Both the position numbers and the translations under genes were made by a program. The notes under the pieces are model-generated. The model ran no database searches. It was not told where the DNA came from and saw only the letters and a program-made list of their open reading frames with translations. A stretch of DNA of 7,527 nt from an uncultured Allomuricauda sp. (GTDB lineage Bacteria > Bacteroidota > Bacteroidia > Flavobacteriales > Flavobacteriaceae): contig CALDPL010000303.1 of the NCBI GenBank assembly GCA_937911965.1, forward strand, positions 1 to 7,527, in the 5' to 3' direction. Below, one piece after another: positions 1-6,541 of the stretch (position 1 is the first letter of the stretch; each line of letters begins with the position of its first letter).

Positions 1-1
1 G

Positions 2-97
2 GCGGTGAACCACAATTATGCCCAGGATCATGAACGGATCAACTCCTACGATGAAATCGCCTTGATCCCTCCCGTAAGCGCCGGACAGTGCCGATAA
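2..97 (+). CDS. moaD: MoaD-like sulfur-carrier protein, 3' end only
   Basis: This is the C-terminal 31 residues of a ubiquitin-like sulfur carrier, entering from the left edge. The readable part starts AVNHNYAQ and contains SYDEIALIPPVSAG, which matches the end of MoaD, where the signature is DGDEVA(L/F)xPPVxGG. In the family, MoaD is the small subunit of molybdopterin synthase; its C-terminal Gly-Gly is thiocarboxylated by MoeB-type enzymes and gives sulfur to the precursor of the molybdenum cofactor in the cytoplasm, together with MoaE. What is odd is the end: instead of stopping at GG, the frame reads AG and then Gln-Cys-Arg before TAA at 95-97. The start and any other moa genes would lie to the left. 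ThiS or another small beta-grasp carrier is a less likely alternative, since the PPV motif favours MoaD. The family call is fairly sure; the activity is not, because of the tail. Confidence 0.75.
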   Translation, partial: AVNHNYAQDHERINSYDEIALIPPVSAGQCR

Positions 98-200
98 AAT
101 AGCTGCCTTTGCCCGGGTAGGAAAGGTATTTTCCAAGGGATGGGAATTGACCATGGATGTCCTTGGAGGCTGTGATTTGTCTTTGGGTCCGGATTGCGGA

Positions 201-216
201 TTCCCCCCTTGGGGAA
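201..216. other. Short hairpin between convergent genes
   Basis: TTCCCC at 201-206 and GGGGAA at 211-216 form a 6-bp stem with a 4-base loop, between the end of the moaD-like gene and the end of the minus-strand lipoprotein gene. No T-run follows on either strand, so it is only a weak terminator candidate. The rest of 98-229 shows nothing I can support. Confidence 0.2.
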
Positions 217-229
217 GAACCTTCGCAAC

Positions 230-769
230 CTACTCGAAATAGTCGTGGTATTTCACCAAATGATCTTGGATTTCCTCGGTCATACGCGCTCCTGCTTCCT
301 TGCTTTCCGCTTTTTGCAGCCGTTCTATTTTTGAAATCAACGGATAGAGCCAAACATGTAGATTGTCATGGGAAGGCCCCGTCATGGTGCATTCCCTTAC
401 GATCATATTTTTGATCTCGGCCAGCCCATCTCCCAATTTCCGATGGTCCTCGGCGGATTCCGCAGCACTCTTTTCTATCAGGGCAAGCATATCCGAGACC
501 CCGGCGGTGGTCTCGATATTTGCGGTCCATTTGGCCCCTTGGTCCAAACTGATTTCATCGATCCAGGAAGTTTCGGCCTTCTTTTCCCCTTCCAAATGCA
601 CTTGGGATTCCCCGTTCCCTTCCCCGGGATCCGCTCCCTTTGGGGCATCCTTGCAGCCCAAGAACAGCACCATTGAAAAAATCAAGGGAATCGCCCCTTT
701 TAGACGGATCGGTGGAAGCCCCAAAAGGGTAGGGGACGAGGGTTTTGAAAATAAAGGAGAAGGGTTCAT
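230..769 (-). CDS. Putative lipoprotein with a CTMTGPSHDNLH motif
   Basis: 179 residues, not a family I can name. A hydrophobic stretch (about residues 26-38) ends in the lipobox LFLGC, giving lipidated Cys39, so the protein should be anchored in the periplasm or outer membrane. Residues 40-66 are a charged, Gly/Glu-rich linker; residues 67-179 look wholly alpha-helical. The second half has CTMTGPSHDNLHVW (127-140), where Cys127, Met129, His134 and His138 sit close enough to be metal or heme ligands; this is inference. The ATG at 769 puts 38 residues before the Cys, rather long; a TTG at 724 would give 23. I kept the ATG because the promoter at 787-817 lies just upstream. The gene is monocistronic, converges with the moaD-like gene and diverges from the lipoprotein gene at 926. 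Being a real coding gene is likely; its function is unknown. Confidence 0.72.
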   Translation of the reverse strand: MNPSPLFSKPSSPTLLGLPPIRLKGAIPLIFSMVLFLGCKDAPKGADPGEGNGESQVHLEGEKKAETSWIDEISLDQGAKWTANIETTAGVSDMLALIEKSAAESAEDHRKLGDGLAEIKNMIVRECTMTGPSHDNLHVWLYPLISKIERLQKAESKEAGARMTEEIQDHLVKYHDYFE

Positions 770-786
770 CGAAATTGGTTTTGTCC

Positions 787-817
787 CAAAATTAGCAAAT
801 TATCAGCACCTCCGCAA
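787..817 (-). promoter_or_regulatory. Bacteroidota-type promoter for the lipoprotein gene at 230-769
   Basis: Read on the minus strand, TAATTTTG (complement of 787-794) is an exact match to the -7 element TAnnTTTG of Bacteroidota promoters. A TTG (complement of 815-817) lies 20 bases further upstream, where the -33 element is expected. Transcription would begin near 780, leaving about ten bases of leader before the ATG at 769, which fits a group that depends little on Shine-Dalgarno pairing. Confidence 0.55.
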
Positions 818-925
818 TCCCTGCTTCCCCAAGCAATAAATGCCATTCATCGAGAATATTGACCTTTGGACACTAAACTCCCGATCCGATCGTTAAGATT
901 GTCATAATACACTTAACTGTACAAA

Positions 926-1714
926 ATGAACGGAATGAGAAACAAAATCTGTACAATTGCATTTCTGGGATTGGCCCTTGGTGGGTTTTATTCCTGTAGT
1001 GAGGACAGTATGCCCCCGGAGGGAGAACGACTCACCCAAGCGGAGCTGAATACCATTTTAAGTATCGATGAGATTGCGGGAATCGCGGACGATGCCATTG
1101 CGGACCTTTATAACGGCAATACGGCAAAATCCCCGGTTGCCAAGGACAATGAATGTTATTCCGCCGAGTATTTGGAAAGTGGGTTCGTGGCCACCTTCAA
1201 CAACTGTGTCCTCAATGGAACGGATGATATCAACGGGACCGTGACCGTCTCCTATGCAACAGGGGAGGGTTCGGCCACCTTTACCGCCACCTATGAGGAC
1301 TTTTATGTGGGCACCACCCAAATCAACGGGACCCGGACCTATGCCCTGGCCTCAGGCTCGGATGAAAACACGGGAAGCTTTACCGTAACGAGCGATATGA
1401 GTGTTGTATTCGAGGATGGCAGGACCATCAGTGAAAGTGGGTCCAAAACCCTCACCATCGGTTACAATGAAACCGATCAGGTCCTGACCATGGGCATTTC
1501 CGGGGAATGGACCGTTGAGACCGACGAGCACACCTATGCGGTCAAGACCATCGAGGACCTGGAATGGAATTCCTCCTGTGCCTACCTGACCAAGGGAAGC
1601 ATGCTGGTTTCCAAGAGCGGGCTTGAGGTGACCGTGGACTTCGGCGATGGCAGTTGTGACGACAAGGCCACCTTGATCTATCCCAATGGAGCCACAGAGG
1701 TACTGACCCTTTAG
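926..1714 (+). CDS. Beta-rich putative lipoprotein
   Basis: 262 residues. A type II signal peptide is clear: basic start (MNGMRNK), hydrophobic core, and Cys24 in FYSC followed by SED. The mature part has a short helical segment (about 36-62) and then many alternating polar/hydrophobic strands rich in Thr, Gly and Ser, as in the beta-sandwich or barrel-like surface lipoproteins of Bacteroidota. Four mature cysteines fall in two close pairs (77 and 94, 218 and 244) that could form disulfides, consistent with an exported protein. The C-terminus (DFGDGSCDDKATLIYPNG) is a type I have seen closing many uncharacterised lipoproteins of this group. ATG at 926 is used; a second Met at residue 4 is equally possible. 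It stands alone: the neighbour on the left diverges and a strong terminator follows. Function unknown; surface location is inferred. Confidence 0.8.
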   Translation: MNGMRNKICTIAFLGLALGGFYSCSEDSMPPEGERLTQAELNTILSIDEIAGIADDAIADLYNGNTAKSPVAKDNECYSAEYLESGFVATFNNCVLNGTDDINGTVTVSYATGEGSATFTATYEDFYVGTTQINGTRTYALASGSDENTGSFTVTSDMSVVFEDGRTISESGSKTLTIGYNETDQVLTMGISGEWTVETDEHTYAVKTIEDLEWNSSCAYLTKGSMLVSKSGLEVTVDFGDGSCDDKATLIYPNGATEVLTL

Positions 1715-1735
1715 GAGCAGTCCATAAAATCCATG

Positions 1736-1770
1736 AAAGGCACCGATTTGAAGTCGGTGCTTTTCTTTTT
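1736..1770 (+). terminator. Rho-independent terminator after the lipoprotein gene
   Basis: GCACCGA (1740-1746) pairs perfectly with TCGGTGC (1754-1760) around a 7-base loop, and the run TTTTCTTTTT follows at 1761-1770. The stem can extend outward through a G-T pair and A-T pairs. It lies 22 bases after the stop codon at 1712-1714 and separates that gene from the aldehyde dehydrogenase gene, which must then have its own promoter within about 45 bases. The nearest candidate there, TACCTTTA at 1784-1791, misses the TAnnTTTG consensus by one base and has no well-placed -33 element. Confidence 0.88.
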
Positions 1771-1813
1771 GTATCCCATGTAGTACCTTTAGGGGAAACA
1801 CAGGCACCTTAAT

Positions 1814-3184
1814 ATGATCGATAACTTGCTAGGGGCACAAAATACTTTTTTTAAGGACCAATGGACCAAGAGGGTCCAATTTCGCAGGGACGCCCTAAAA
1901 GAATTGCAGAAAGAGATAGTTTCCAAGGAAGATGCCATTTGCGAGGCCCTTTATGCCGATTTCAAAAAACCAAGGTTCGAAAGCCTGGCCACGGAAACCC
2001 AATTGGTCTTGGCCGAACTGCGGTATGCCATCAAATATATGGAGTCCTGGGCCAGACCCACTCCGGTATCCTCCACATGGTCGAATTTTCCATCCCGGGA
2101 ATGGATCCAATGGGAACCCTACGGCAAGGTCTTGATCTTGGCGCCCTGGAATTATCCCTTTATGCTGTCGATAAGTCCCCTGATCGGGGCCGTGGCCGCA
2201 GGGAACACCGCGGTTTTGAAACCCTCGGAGCACGCTCCCAATACCTCAAAGATCATCGCTTCGATCATCGGCGAAGCCTTCCCTCCGGAGTATGTCACCG
2301 TTGTGGAAGGGGGAGTGGAGGTGTCGAGGGAACTGCTGGCCCGGAAATGGGAGTATATATTCTTCACCGGAAGTACCAGGGTGGGAAAGATCGTTTATAA
2401 AAGTGCCGCGGACCACTTGACCCCGGTAACCCTGGAACTGGGAGGGAAGAACCCATGTATTGTGGACCCAACGGCCAATATCGGGATTTCTGCCAAACGC
2501 ATTGTCTGGGGCAAGTTCATCAATGCCGGGCAGACCTGTCTGGCCCCGGATTACGTTCTGGTGCATAAAGACTCAAAGGAAAAGCTGATCGAGGCCTTAA
2601 AGTCCAACATCACTGAATTCTACGGGAAGGAGGTCGAAAAATCCCCGGACTTTGCCAGGATCACCACGGTAAAGCAATACCAAGGACTTAAAGCGATGCT
2701 TGAAGGTCAAAACCTTATCTGTGGCGGTGGTTCCGATGATGGGGATAGATTTCTGGAACCTACCCTTGTGGATGAACCCTCCATGGACAGTGCCCTTATG
2801 GGAGAAGAGATTTTCGGGCCGATCCTTCCCATACTATCCTATGAAAACGAATCGGATTTGGATCGATATGTTGGAAGATGGGGCAATCCATTGGCTTTGT
2901 ACCTGTTTTCTGAGGACAGGAAATTTCAAAGAAAAATCATGGGAAAATATGCCTTTGGAGGTGGGGGCATCAACGATACCGTGGTCCAGATCTCAAACAA
3001 ACTCCTTCCATTCGGAGGATTCGGGAGCTCGGGGATCGGCAGTTATCACGGCGAACATTCCTTCAAATTGTTCTCACATCCAAAATCCATCGTAAAACGG
3101 GCAACCTGGTTGGACGTTCCTTTGCGGTACGCCCCCTATACCGTTCCCACGGCTTGGGTCAAGAAAATAAAGCACCTTTTTTAA
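1814..3184 (+). CDS. NAD(P)-dependent aldehyde dehydrogenase, class 3 type
   Basis: 456 residues, the usual length of the short ALDH3-like enzymes, which lack the longer N-terminus of class 1/2. It oxidises an aldehyde to the acid with NAD(P)+ in the cytoplasm. All catalytic landmarks are present: APWNYPF with Asn113 (oxyanion), LKPSE with Lys136 (cofactor ribose), FTGSTRVG at 184-191 (Rossmann loop), LELGG with general base Glu209, GQTCLAP with nucleophile Cys242, EEIFGP at 331-336 and PFGG at 399-402. The substrate cannot be read from sequence; relatives act on medium- and long-chain or aromatic aldehydes. The C-terminal basic and hydrophobic tail (WVKKIKHLF) recalls membrane-associated ALDH3 members but is short. 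The gene follows a terminator and converges with the LysR gene, so it is probably transcribed alone. A role in detoxifying aldehydes, or downstream of the decarboxylase at 4211, is inference. Confidence 0.95.
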   Translation: MIDNLLGAQNTFFKDQWTKRVQFRRDALKELQKEIVSKEDAICEALYADFKKPRFESLATETQLVLAELRYAIKYMESWARPTPVSSTWSNFPSREWIQWEPYGKVLILAPWNYPFMLSISPLIGAVAAGNTAVLKPSEHAPNTSKIIASIIGEAFPPEYVTVVEGGVEVSRELLARKWEYIFFTGSTRVGKIVYKSAADHLTPVTLELGGKNPCIVDPTANIGISAKRIVWGKFINAGQTCLAPDYVLVHKDSKEKLIEALKSNITEFYGKEVEKSPDFARITTVKQYQGLKAMLEGQNLICGGGSDDGDRFLEPTLVDEPSMDSALMGEEIFGPILPILSYENESDLDRYVGRWGNPLALYLFSEDRKFQRKIMGKYAFGGGGINDTVVQISNKLLPFGGFGSSGIGSYHGEHSFKLFSHPKSIVKRATWLDVPLRYAPYTVPTAWVKKIKHLF

Positions 3185-3244
3185 ACCGACGGGGATTTCC
3201 TGCCCGGACCGGACTTTGGGTATCCATCACGGGCAACAGGGATC

Positions 3245-4123
3245 CTAGGGTGGGGAAAAATCGGTCAGGGCCCGGATTATTTTGGGAAACCTGTTCTCAA
3301 AATCAGCCTGCCAGAGCAAGGTCATTTCAACTTTTTGCCGGACCCGATCCAGTTCGATATACTTGATGTTTTCATAGCCGTGCATGCTGGAAATGGGTTC
3401 AATGGTAATGCCCATGCCGGCTTCCACCAGCCTGATGCCGCTGTTGGCAAAAGCGGTTTCATGGACCACTTTCGGCATAAATCCCGCATCCACACAGATT
3501 GAATGGACCAGGCCCACGTACATTTCGCCTTCGGTAATGGTGGGTAGTATGAAGGGCTCGTTCCCGAAATCGGACAACCCCTTAAAATTGGAACGGTCCA
3601 CAGGATGATCTTTGGGCAGTACAAGGACAAAGTTTTCCTTGACCAAGACCTTGCTTTTGATTCCTGGCCCGATGGACGGATTGGGGGAAATGCCAATATC
3701 GATTTCCCCGGCCAAGAGTTCCTCGACCTGTCGGGTATTTGTCATTTCCTTAAGGACCACCCGGACCAAGGGAAATTGGACATTCAAATCCTTGATGAGT
3801 GCGGGGAGGAAGGACTGCATTGCGGAATGTGTATATCCGACCCGTACCAGTCCGGCTTCCCCTTTGTCCAACATGCGCGCATGCTCAATACTGTGGTCGA
3901 GTTGGACCAGGAGCTTTTCCACCTCGGTCCTGAAATATTCACCGGCGGGAGTCAGTTTGACATTGCGCCGGTTCCGCTCAAACAGTGAAAAGGAAAGTTC
4001 GTTTTCCAATTGCTTGATCTGTTTGCTCAGGGCAGGTTGGGCGATGAAGGCCTGCCGGGATGCCTCGGTGAAATTAAGGACCCGGGAAAGCTTCAAAAAA
4101 TTCTTTAAGACTTCTATGTTCAT
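3245..4123 (-). CDS. LysR-family transcriptional regulator
   Basis: 292 residues, a normal LysR length. The N-terminal winged helix-turn-helix is clear: FLKLSRVLNFTEASRQAF, then AQPALSKQIKQLENEL and LFERNRRNVKLTPAGEYF (residues 9-64). A linker helix follows to about residue 87, and the rest (about 91-292) is the periplasmic-binding-protein-like effector domain, with the usual EIDIGI (140-145) and EAGMGITIEP (234-243) motifs. Such proteins bind as tetramers to T-N11-A palindromes and switch a divergent target gene upon binding a small effector. Here the divergent gene is the PLP decarboxylase at 4211, 87 bases away, with a matching palindrome at 4156-4170, so regulation of that gene, and of itself, is the natural inference. 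The effector is not known; an amino acid or its amine would fit. The ATG at 4123 leads straight into the helix-turn-helix. The gene converges with the ALDH gene, 60 bases apart. Confidence 0.95.
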   Translation of the reverse strand: MNIEVLKNFLKLSRVLNFTEASRQAFIAQPALSKQIKQLENELSFSLFERNRRNVKLTPAGEYFRTEVEKLLVQLDHSIEHARMLDKGEAGLVRVGYTHSAMQSFLPALIKDLNVQFPLVRVVLKEMTNTRQVEELLAGEIDIGISPNPSIGPGIKSKVLVKENFVLVLPKDHPVDRSNFKGLSDFGNEPFILPTITEGEMYVGLVHSICVDAGFMPKVVHETAFANSGIRLVEAGMGITIEPISSMHGYENIKYIELDRVRQKVEMTLLWQADFENRFPKIIRALTDFSPP

Positions 4124-4154
4124 ACTTATGCAATTTAGGAATAAGTTGATGAAA

Positions 4155-4171
4155 ATTCAATATTTCCGAAT
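4155..4171. promoter_or_regulatory. Candidate LysR operator (T-N11-A palindrome)
   Basis: Between the divergent LysR and decarboxylase genes, ATTC (4155-4158) and GAAT (4168-4171) form an inverted repeat with a 9-base centre. The inner T at 4157 and A at 4169 are separated by 11 bases, as in the LysR-family consensus. It is the best dyad I found in the 87-base gap. AT-rich DNA gives such short repeats by chance, so this stays a candidate. Confidence 0.4.
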
Positions 4172-4186
4172 GTTGTGCTTTGGTGG

Positions 4187-4194
4187 TTCCTTTG
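4187..4194 (+). promoter_or_regulatory. Possible -7 element for the decarboxylase gene
   Basis: TTCCTTTG matches TAnnTTTG at all but the second fixed base and lies 16 bases before the ATG at 4211. No TTG stands at the proper distance upstream, which would fit a promoter that needs an activator such as the divergent LysR protein. Weak on its own. Confidence 0.25.
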
Positions 4195-4210
4195 CGTAAA
4201 CTGTTGCGGT

Positions 4211-5632
4211 ATGAAAACAACATTGGAAACTGCCTATTCCCCGGAAGATTTTAGGGAAAACGCACATAGGGTGGTCAATCTGCTTGCAGATCATCTGGAA
4301 GAGTCGATCAACTCGGAAAAAATGCCCGCCATAAAATGGATAGATCCTGAAGAGCATCTTGAATTTTGGAAAGCTGATTTCAATTCGCCAAATGCAAAAG
4401 ATCCCGTGGATCTGTTCAAGGCGGTAATGGAAAGGTCGGTAAACTTGCACAACCCAAAATACATCGGCCATCAAGTCAGCGCCACATTGCCCGTCACAGT
4501 GCTCAGCGCAGCGCTTATCGCATACCTCAACCAAGGGGTTTCCGTCTACGATATGGGCATGGCCGGCAATGCCATGGAAAAGATAATGATCGAACATTTG
4601 GCCTCAAAATTCGGTTATGGCAAGGAAGCGGCCGGGATCATAACCTCCGGAGGGACCCTGGCCAATTTGACTGCGCTTTTAACGGCCAGGTCCCGTTTTG
4701 GGGAGGAGGAGTATTCGAAACTTATTGTTCTGGTGTCGGGGGAGGCCCACTACAGTATTGAACGGGCCGTAAAAATCATGGGGCTTCCCGCCGATAATTT
4801 GATCAAGGTCCCGGTAGACGGGAATTTTCGAATGAGGGTCGATGCTTTGGATGAACTGTATCGGACCCATAGCGATCAAGGTAAAAAGGTACTTTGTGTC
4901 ATTGGCTGCGCGTGTTCCACCTCCTTGGGGGTCTATGATGATTTGGAAGCCATAGGGCAGTGGGCAAACAAGCGTGATATTTGGTTCCATGTGGACGGGG
5001 CCCATGGTGCTGCGGCAATATATTCACCCAAATACAAAACCCTGTTGAAGGGGATTGAATGGGCGGATTCCATAATCCTTGACTTCCATAAATTATTAAT
5101 GGCCCCGTCATTGTCCACCGCATTGATCTATAAGGATGGAAAATCGGGTATTGGCACCTTTACCCAAAAAGCGGATTACCTTTTTCAGTCCCAGCAGGAA
5201 GACCAGTGGTACAATCCCGGAAAGAGAACCTTTGAGTGTACCAAGACCATGAGCGTACTCAACAGCTATACCGTTCTACGAATGTACGGGGAGGAACTCC
5301 ATGCCGGGAATATTGATACCGTCTATGACCTTGCCCGGGAGTTTTCATCGGAAATCGAGAAGCACGATGCCTTTGAATTGGCCATTCGCCCAATGAGCAA
5401 TATTGTTTGTTTCCGCCTAAGGGTTGATGGGGATTCCGATAAAGTCAACAAAGGGATTGCGGACCGTTTACTGGCCGATGGGCGGTTTTATATTGTAAAC
5501 ACCGTGGTGAACGGGGAATTCTGGTTCCGTATCACCATTCAAAATCCATTGACCACGCTGGCACATCTGATGGAATTGTTGGACTATATTCTAATACTGC
5601 ACAAAGACGATGGGAAGCTTCAGGAAGTTTAA
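4211..5632 (+). CDS. Group II PLP-dependent amino acid decarboxylase
   Basis: 473 residues from the ATG at 4211; the frame is open back to an ATG at 4175, but those 12 residues (MLWWFLCVNCCG) cover the likely promoter and do not look like the family's start. The enzyme belongs to the aromatic-L-amino-acid/glutamate/diaminobutyrate/cysteine-sulfinate decarboxylase group: it removes the alpha-carboxyl group of an amino acid to give an amine and CO2 in the cytoplasm. In the 473-residue numbering, TSGGTLAN (145-152) binds the cofactor phosphate, His180 in GEAHYS should stack on the PLP ring, Asp262 in HVDGAHG holds the pyridine nitrogen, and Lys294 in DFHKLLMAP is the Schiff-base lysine. NPKYIGHQ near 81-88 is the usual N-terminal substrate-pocket segment. 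The DFHK context resembles diaminobutyrate/cysteine-sulfinate types more than DAHKW aromatic ones, but the substrate cannot be fixed. Divergent from the LysR gene, its probable regulator. Confidence 0.93.
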   Translation: MKTTLETAYSPEDFRENAHRVVNLLADHLEESINSEKMPAIKWIDPEEHLEFWKADFNSPNAKDPVDLFKAVMERSVNLHNPKYIGHQVSATLPVTVLSAALIAYLNQGVSVYDMGMAGNAMEKIMIEHLASKFGYGKEAAGIITSGGTLANLTALLTARSRFGEEEYSKLIVLVSGEAHYSIERAVKIMGLPADNLIKVPVDGNFRMRVDALDELYRTHSDQGKKVLCVIGCACSTSLGVYDDLEAIGQWANKRDIWFHVDGAHGAAAIYSPKYKTLLKGIEWADSIILDFHKLLMAPSLSTALIYKDGKSGIGTFTQKADYLFQSQQEDQWYNPGKRTFECTKTMSVLNSYTVLRMYGEELHAGNIDTVYDLAREFSSEIEKHDAFELAIRPMSNIVCFRLRVDGDSDKVNKGIADRLLADGRFYIVNTVVNGEFWFRITIQNPLTTLAHLMELLDYILILHKDDGKLQEV

Positions 5633-5889
5633 ATATTTTGAAAATAAAATGCTATTGGATAGGGGAATAAGCCACCTCATTAAAACATTGCATTTAAACA
5701 TGAAAATAGTGGAAAACCTTCCTTATCGAATCTTCTATTTTACATAATGTATATTATAGCACAACAAATGACCTATTAGAAGCATATGTTAAATTTTCAG
5801 TTGAAAGCGAACTGGACGATATAATTTCATTCGATTTTATGTGATCCAAAGCCTTAGTCGAATCAGAACTATGAAAAAAGTCAAAATAA
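5633..5889. other. AT-rich intergenic spacer between convergent genes
   Basis: This 257-base stretch between the decarboxylase stop and the stop of the minus-strand TOPRIM-like gene holds no gene I can support. An open frame without a start codon runs on the + strand from 5710 to a TGA at 5842-5844, with a protein-like end (LLEAYVKFSVESELDD), and the opposite strand also has an open frame over much of the same bases. These could be a decayed gene remnant or chance. The drop in G+C begins here. Confidence 0.4.
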
Positions 5890-5901
5890 TTAATATATTT
5901 T
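5874..5901 (-). terminator. Weak terminator candidate after the TOPRIM-like gene
   Basis: On the minus strand, AAAATA and TATTTT (complements of 5896-5901 and 5883-5888) can form an A/T-only hairpin across the stop codon, followed after three or four bases by a run of six T (complement of 5874-5879). The stem has no G-C pair and would be unstable. Confidence 0.22.
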
Positions 5902-6534
5902 CATCAGACTGGAATGCCATGTTCGATCTTTGACAATGTAGCCTTTATTGCATGTATACCCCTTATTGAATATGATTTCCAGATCAAGGGAACTTATAAA
6001 ATTACCGGCCCGTTTCCCATTTTGATAGTGTTTTCCGTATCTGTGAAATAATGCCGATAATGTCCTATTGTTCACCGCTTCACAATTGAGATAGGCTTTC
6101 ATGTTTCTTTTAGATTTTGGAACTTTAAGAAATGAATAGATATTTGCGAGGTCATGAAACAACCAACTTTCCAAATCCTGAGTAGCCACAATCTCATTCA
6201 AGGACGCAATTCTTGAATCTACATCACCAACTTTGAAATTACTCACTAACTCTTTCGTATTTAATAAAGTCTCAGTATTTCGGTCCCCTTCCCTATCGTA
6301 AGCAACAAATACATGGATTTTGTGTCGATCTGAATATTTGGAATTTCCCAAATAGGTCTTAATCTTGCTTTCAACTTTGTTGTTTAAGTCATAGATACCA
6401 TTCAGTCCCCCAAAATTTGTGTTGATCTTACTTCGCTCCAAGAACTTGTCAAAAATTTGATCATAGAATTCCTTTTCTGTTTCACCTTCATATAGGAACA
6501 ATATGGAGTTTGGATTATTTGGAATGCGATTCAT
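5890..6534 (-). CDS. TOPRIM-like (DUF4276/RloB-type) partner protein of the ATPase
   Basis: 214 residues from the ATG at 6534, which stands 7 bases after the ATPase stop codon. The frame could start at a GTG at 6588, adding 18 residues that overlap the ATPase gene; I prefer the ATG because it places the first motif about 17 residues in, as usual for such proteins. The layout is TOPRIM-like: strand SILFLYEGETEKEFY (the EGxTE glutamate at residues 16-20), then strand IHVFVAYDREGD with acidic residues at about 80-83, then ATQDLESWLFHD (118-129), which resembles the ESWLLAD segment of DUF4276-type proteins. TOPRIM domains in this setting are metal-dependent nucleases working with an ATPase, as in OLD, PARIS and related defence modules; nuclease activity here is inferred. 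The pairing with the upstream ATPase is the strongest support. G+C is clearly lower than in the genes to the left. An alternative is an uncharacterised regulatory subunit with no nuclease activity. Confidence 0.7.
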   Translation of the reverse strand: MNRIPNNPNSILFLYEGETEKEFYDQIFDKFLERSKINTNFGGLNGIYDLNNKVESKIKTYLGNSKYSDRHKIHVFVAYDREGDRNTETLLNTKELVSNFKVGDVDSRIASLNEIVATQDLESWLFHDLANIYSFLKVPKSKRNMKAYLNCEAVNNRTLSALFHRYGKHYQNGKRAGNFISSLDLEIIFNKGYTCNKGYIVKDRTWHSSLMKIY

Positions 6535-6541
6535 ATTGAAG

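Noticed and set aside
46..228. Minus-strand open frame of 60 codons over the moaD-like 3' end and the following gap
   Set aside because: It overlaps the recognisable MoaD end on the other strand and has no family features or signal.
363..839. Plus-strand open frame of 158 codons across the first lipoprotein gene
   Set aside because: It is the antisense of the lipoprotein coding frame, which has a lipobox and a good promoter; the plus-strand product shows no domain.
865..901. TTTG at 865-868 with TAAGATTG at 894-901 as promoter of the lipoprotein gene at 926
   Set aside because: The spacing is 25 bases instead of about 19-21 and the second element has a mismatch.
1352..1807. Minus-strand open frame of 151 codons across the second lipoprotein gene and its terminator
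   Set aside because: It would read through a clear intrinsic terminator region and mirrors a gene with a proper signal peptide.
3201..3235. TGCCCG at 3201-3206 and CGGGCA at 3230-3235 as a bidirectional terminator between the ALDH and LysR genes
   Set aside because: The loop is 23 bases and no T-run follows on either strand.
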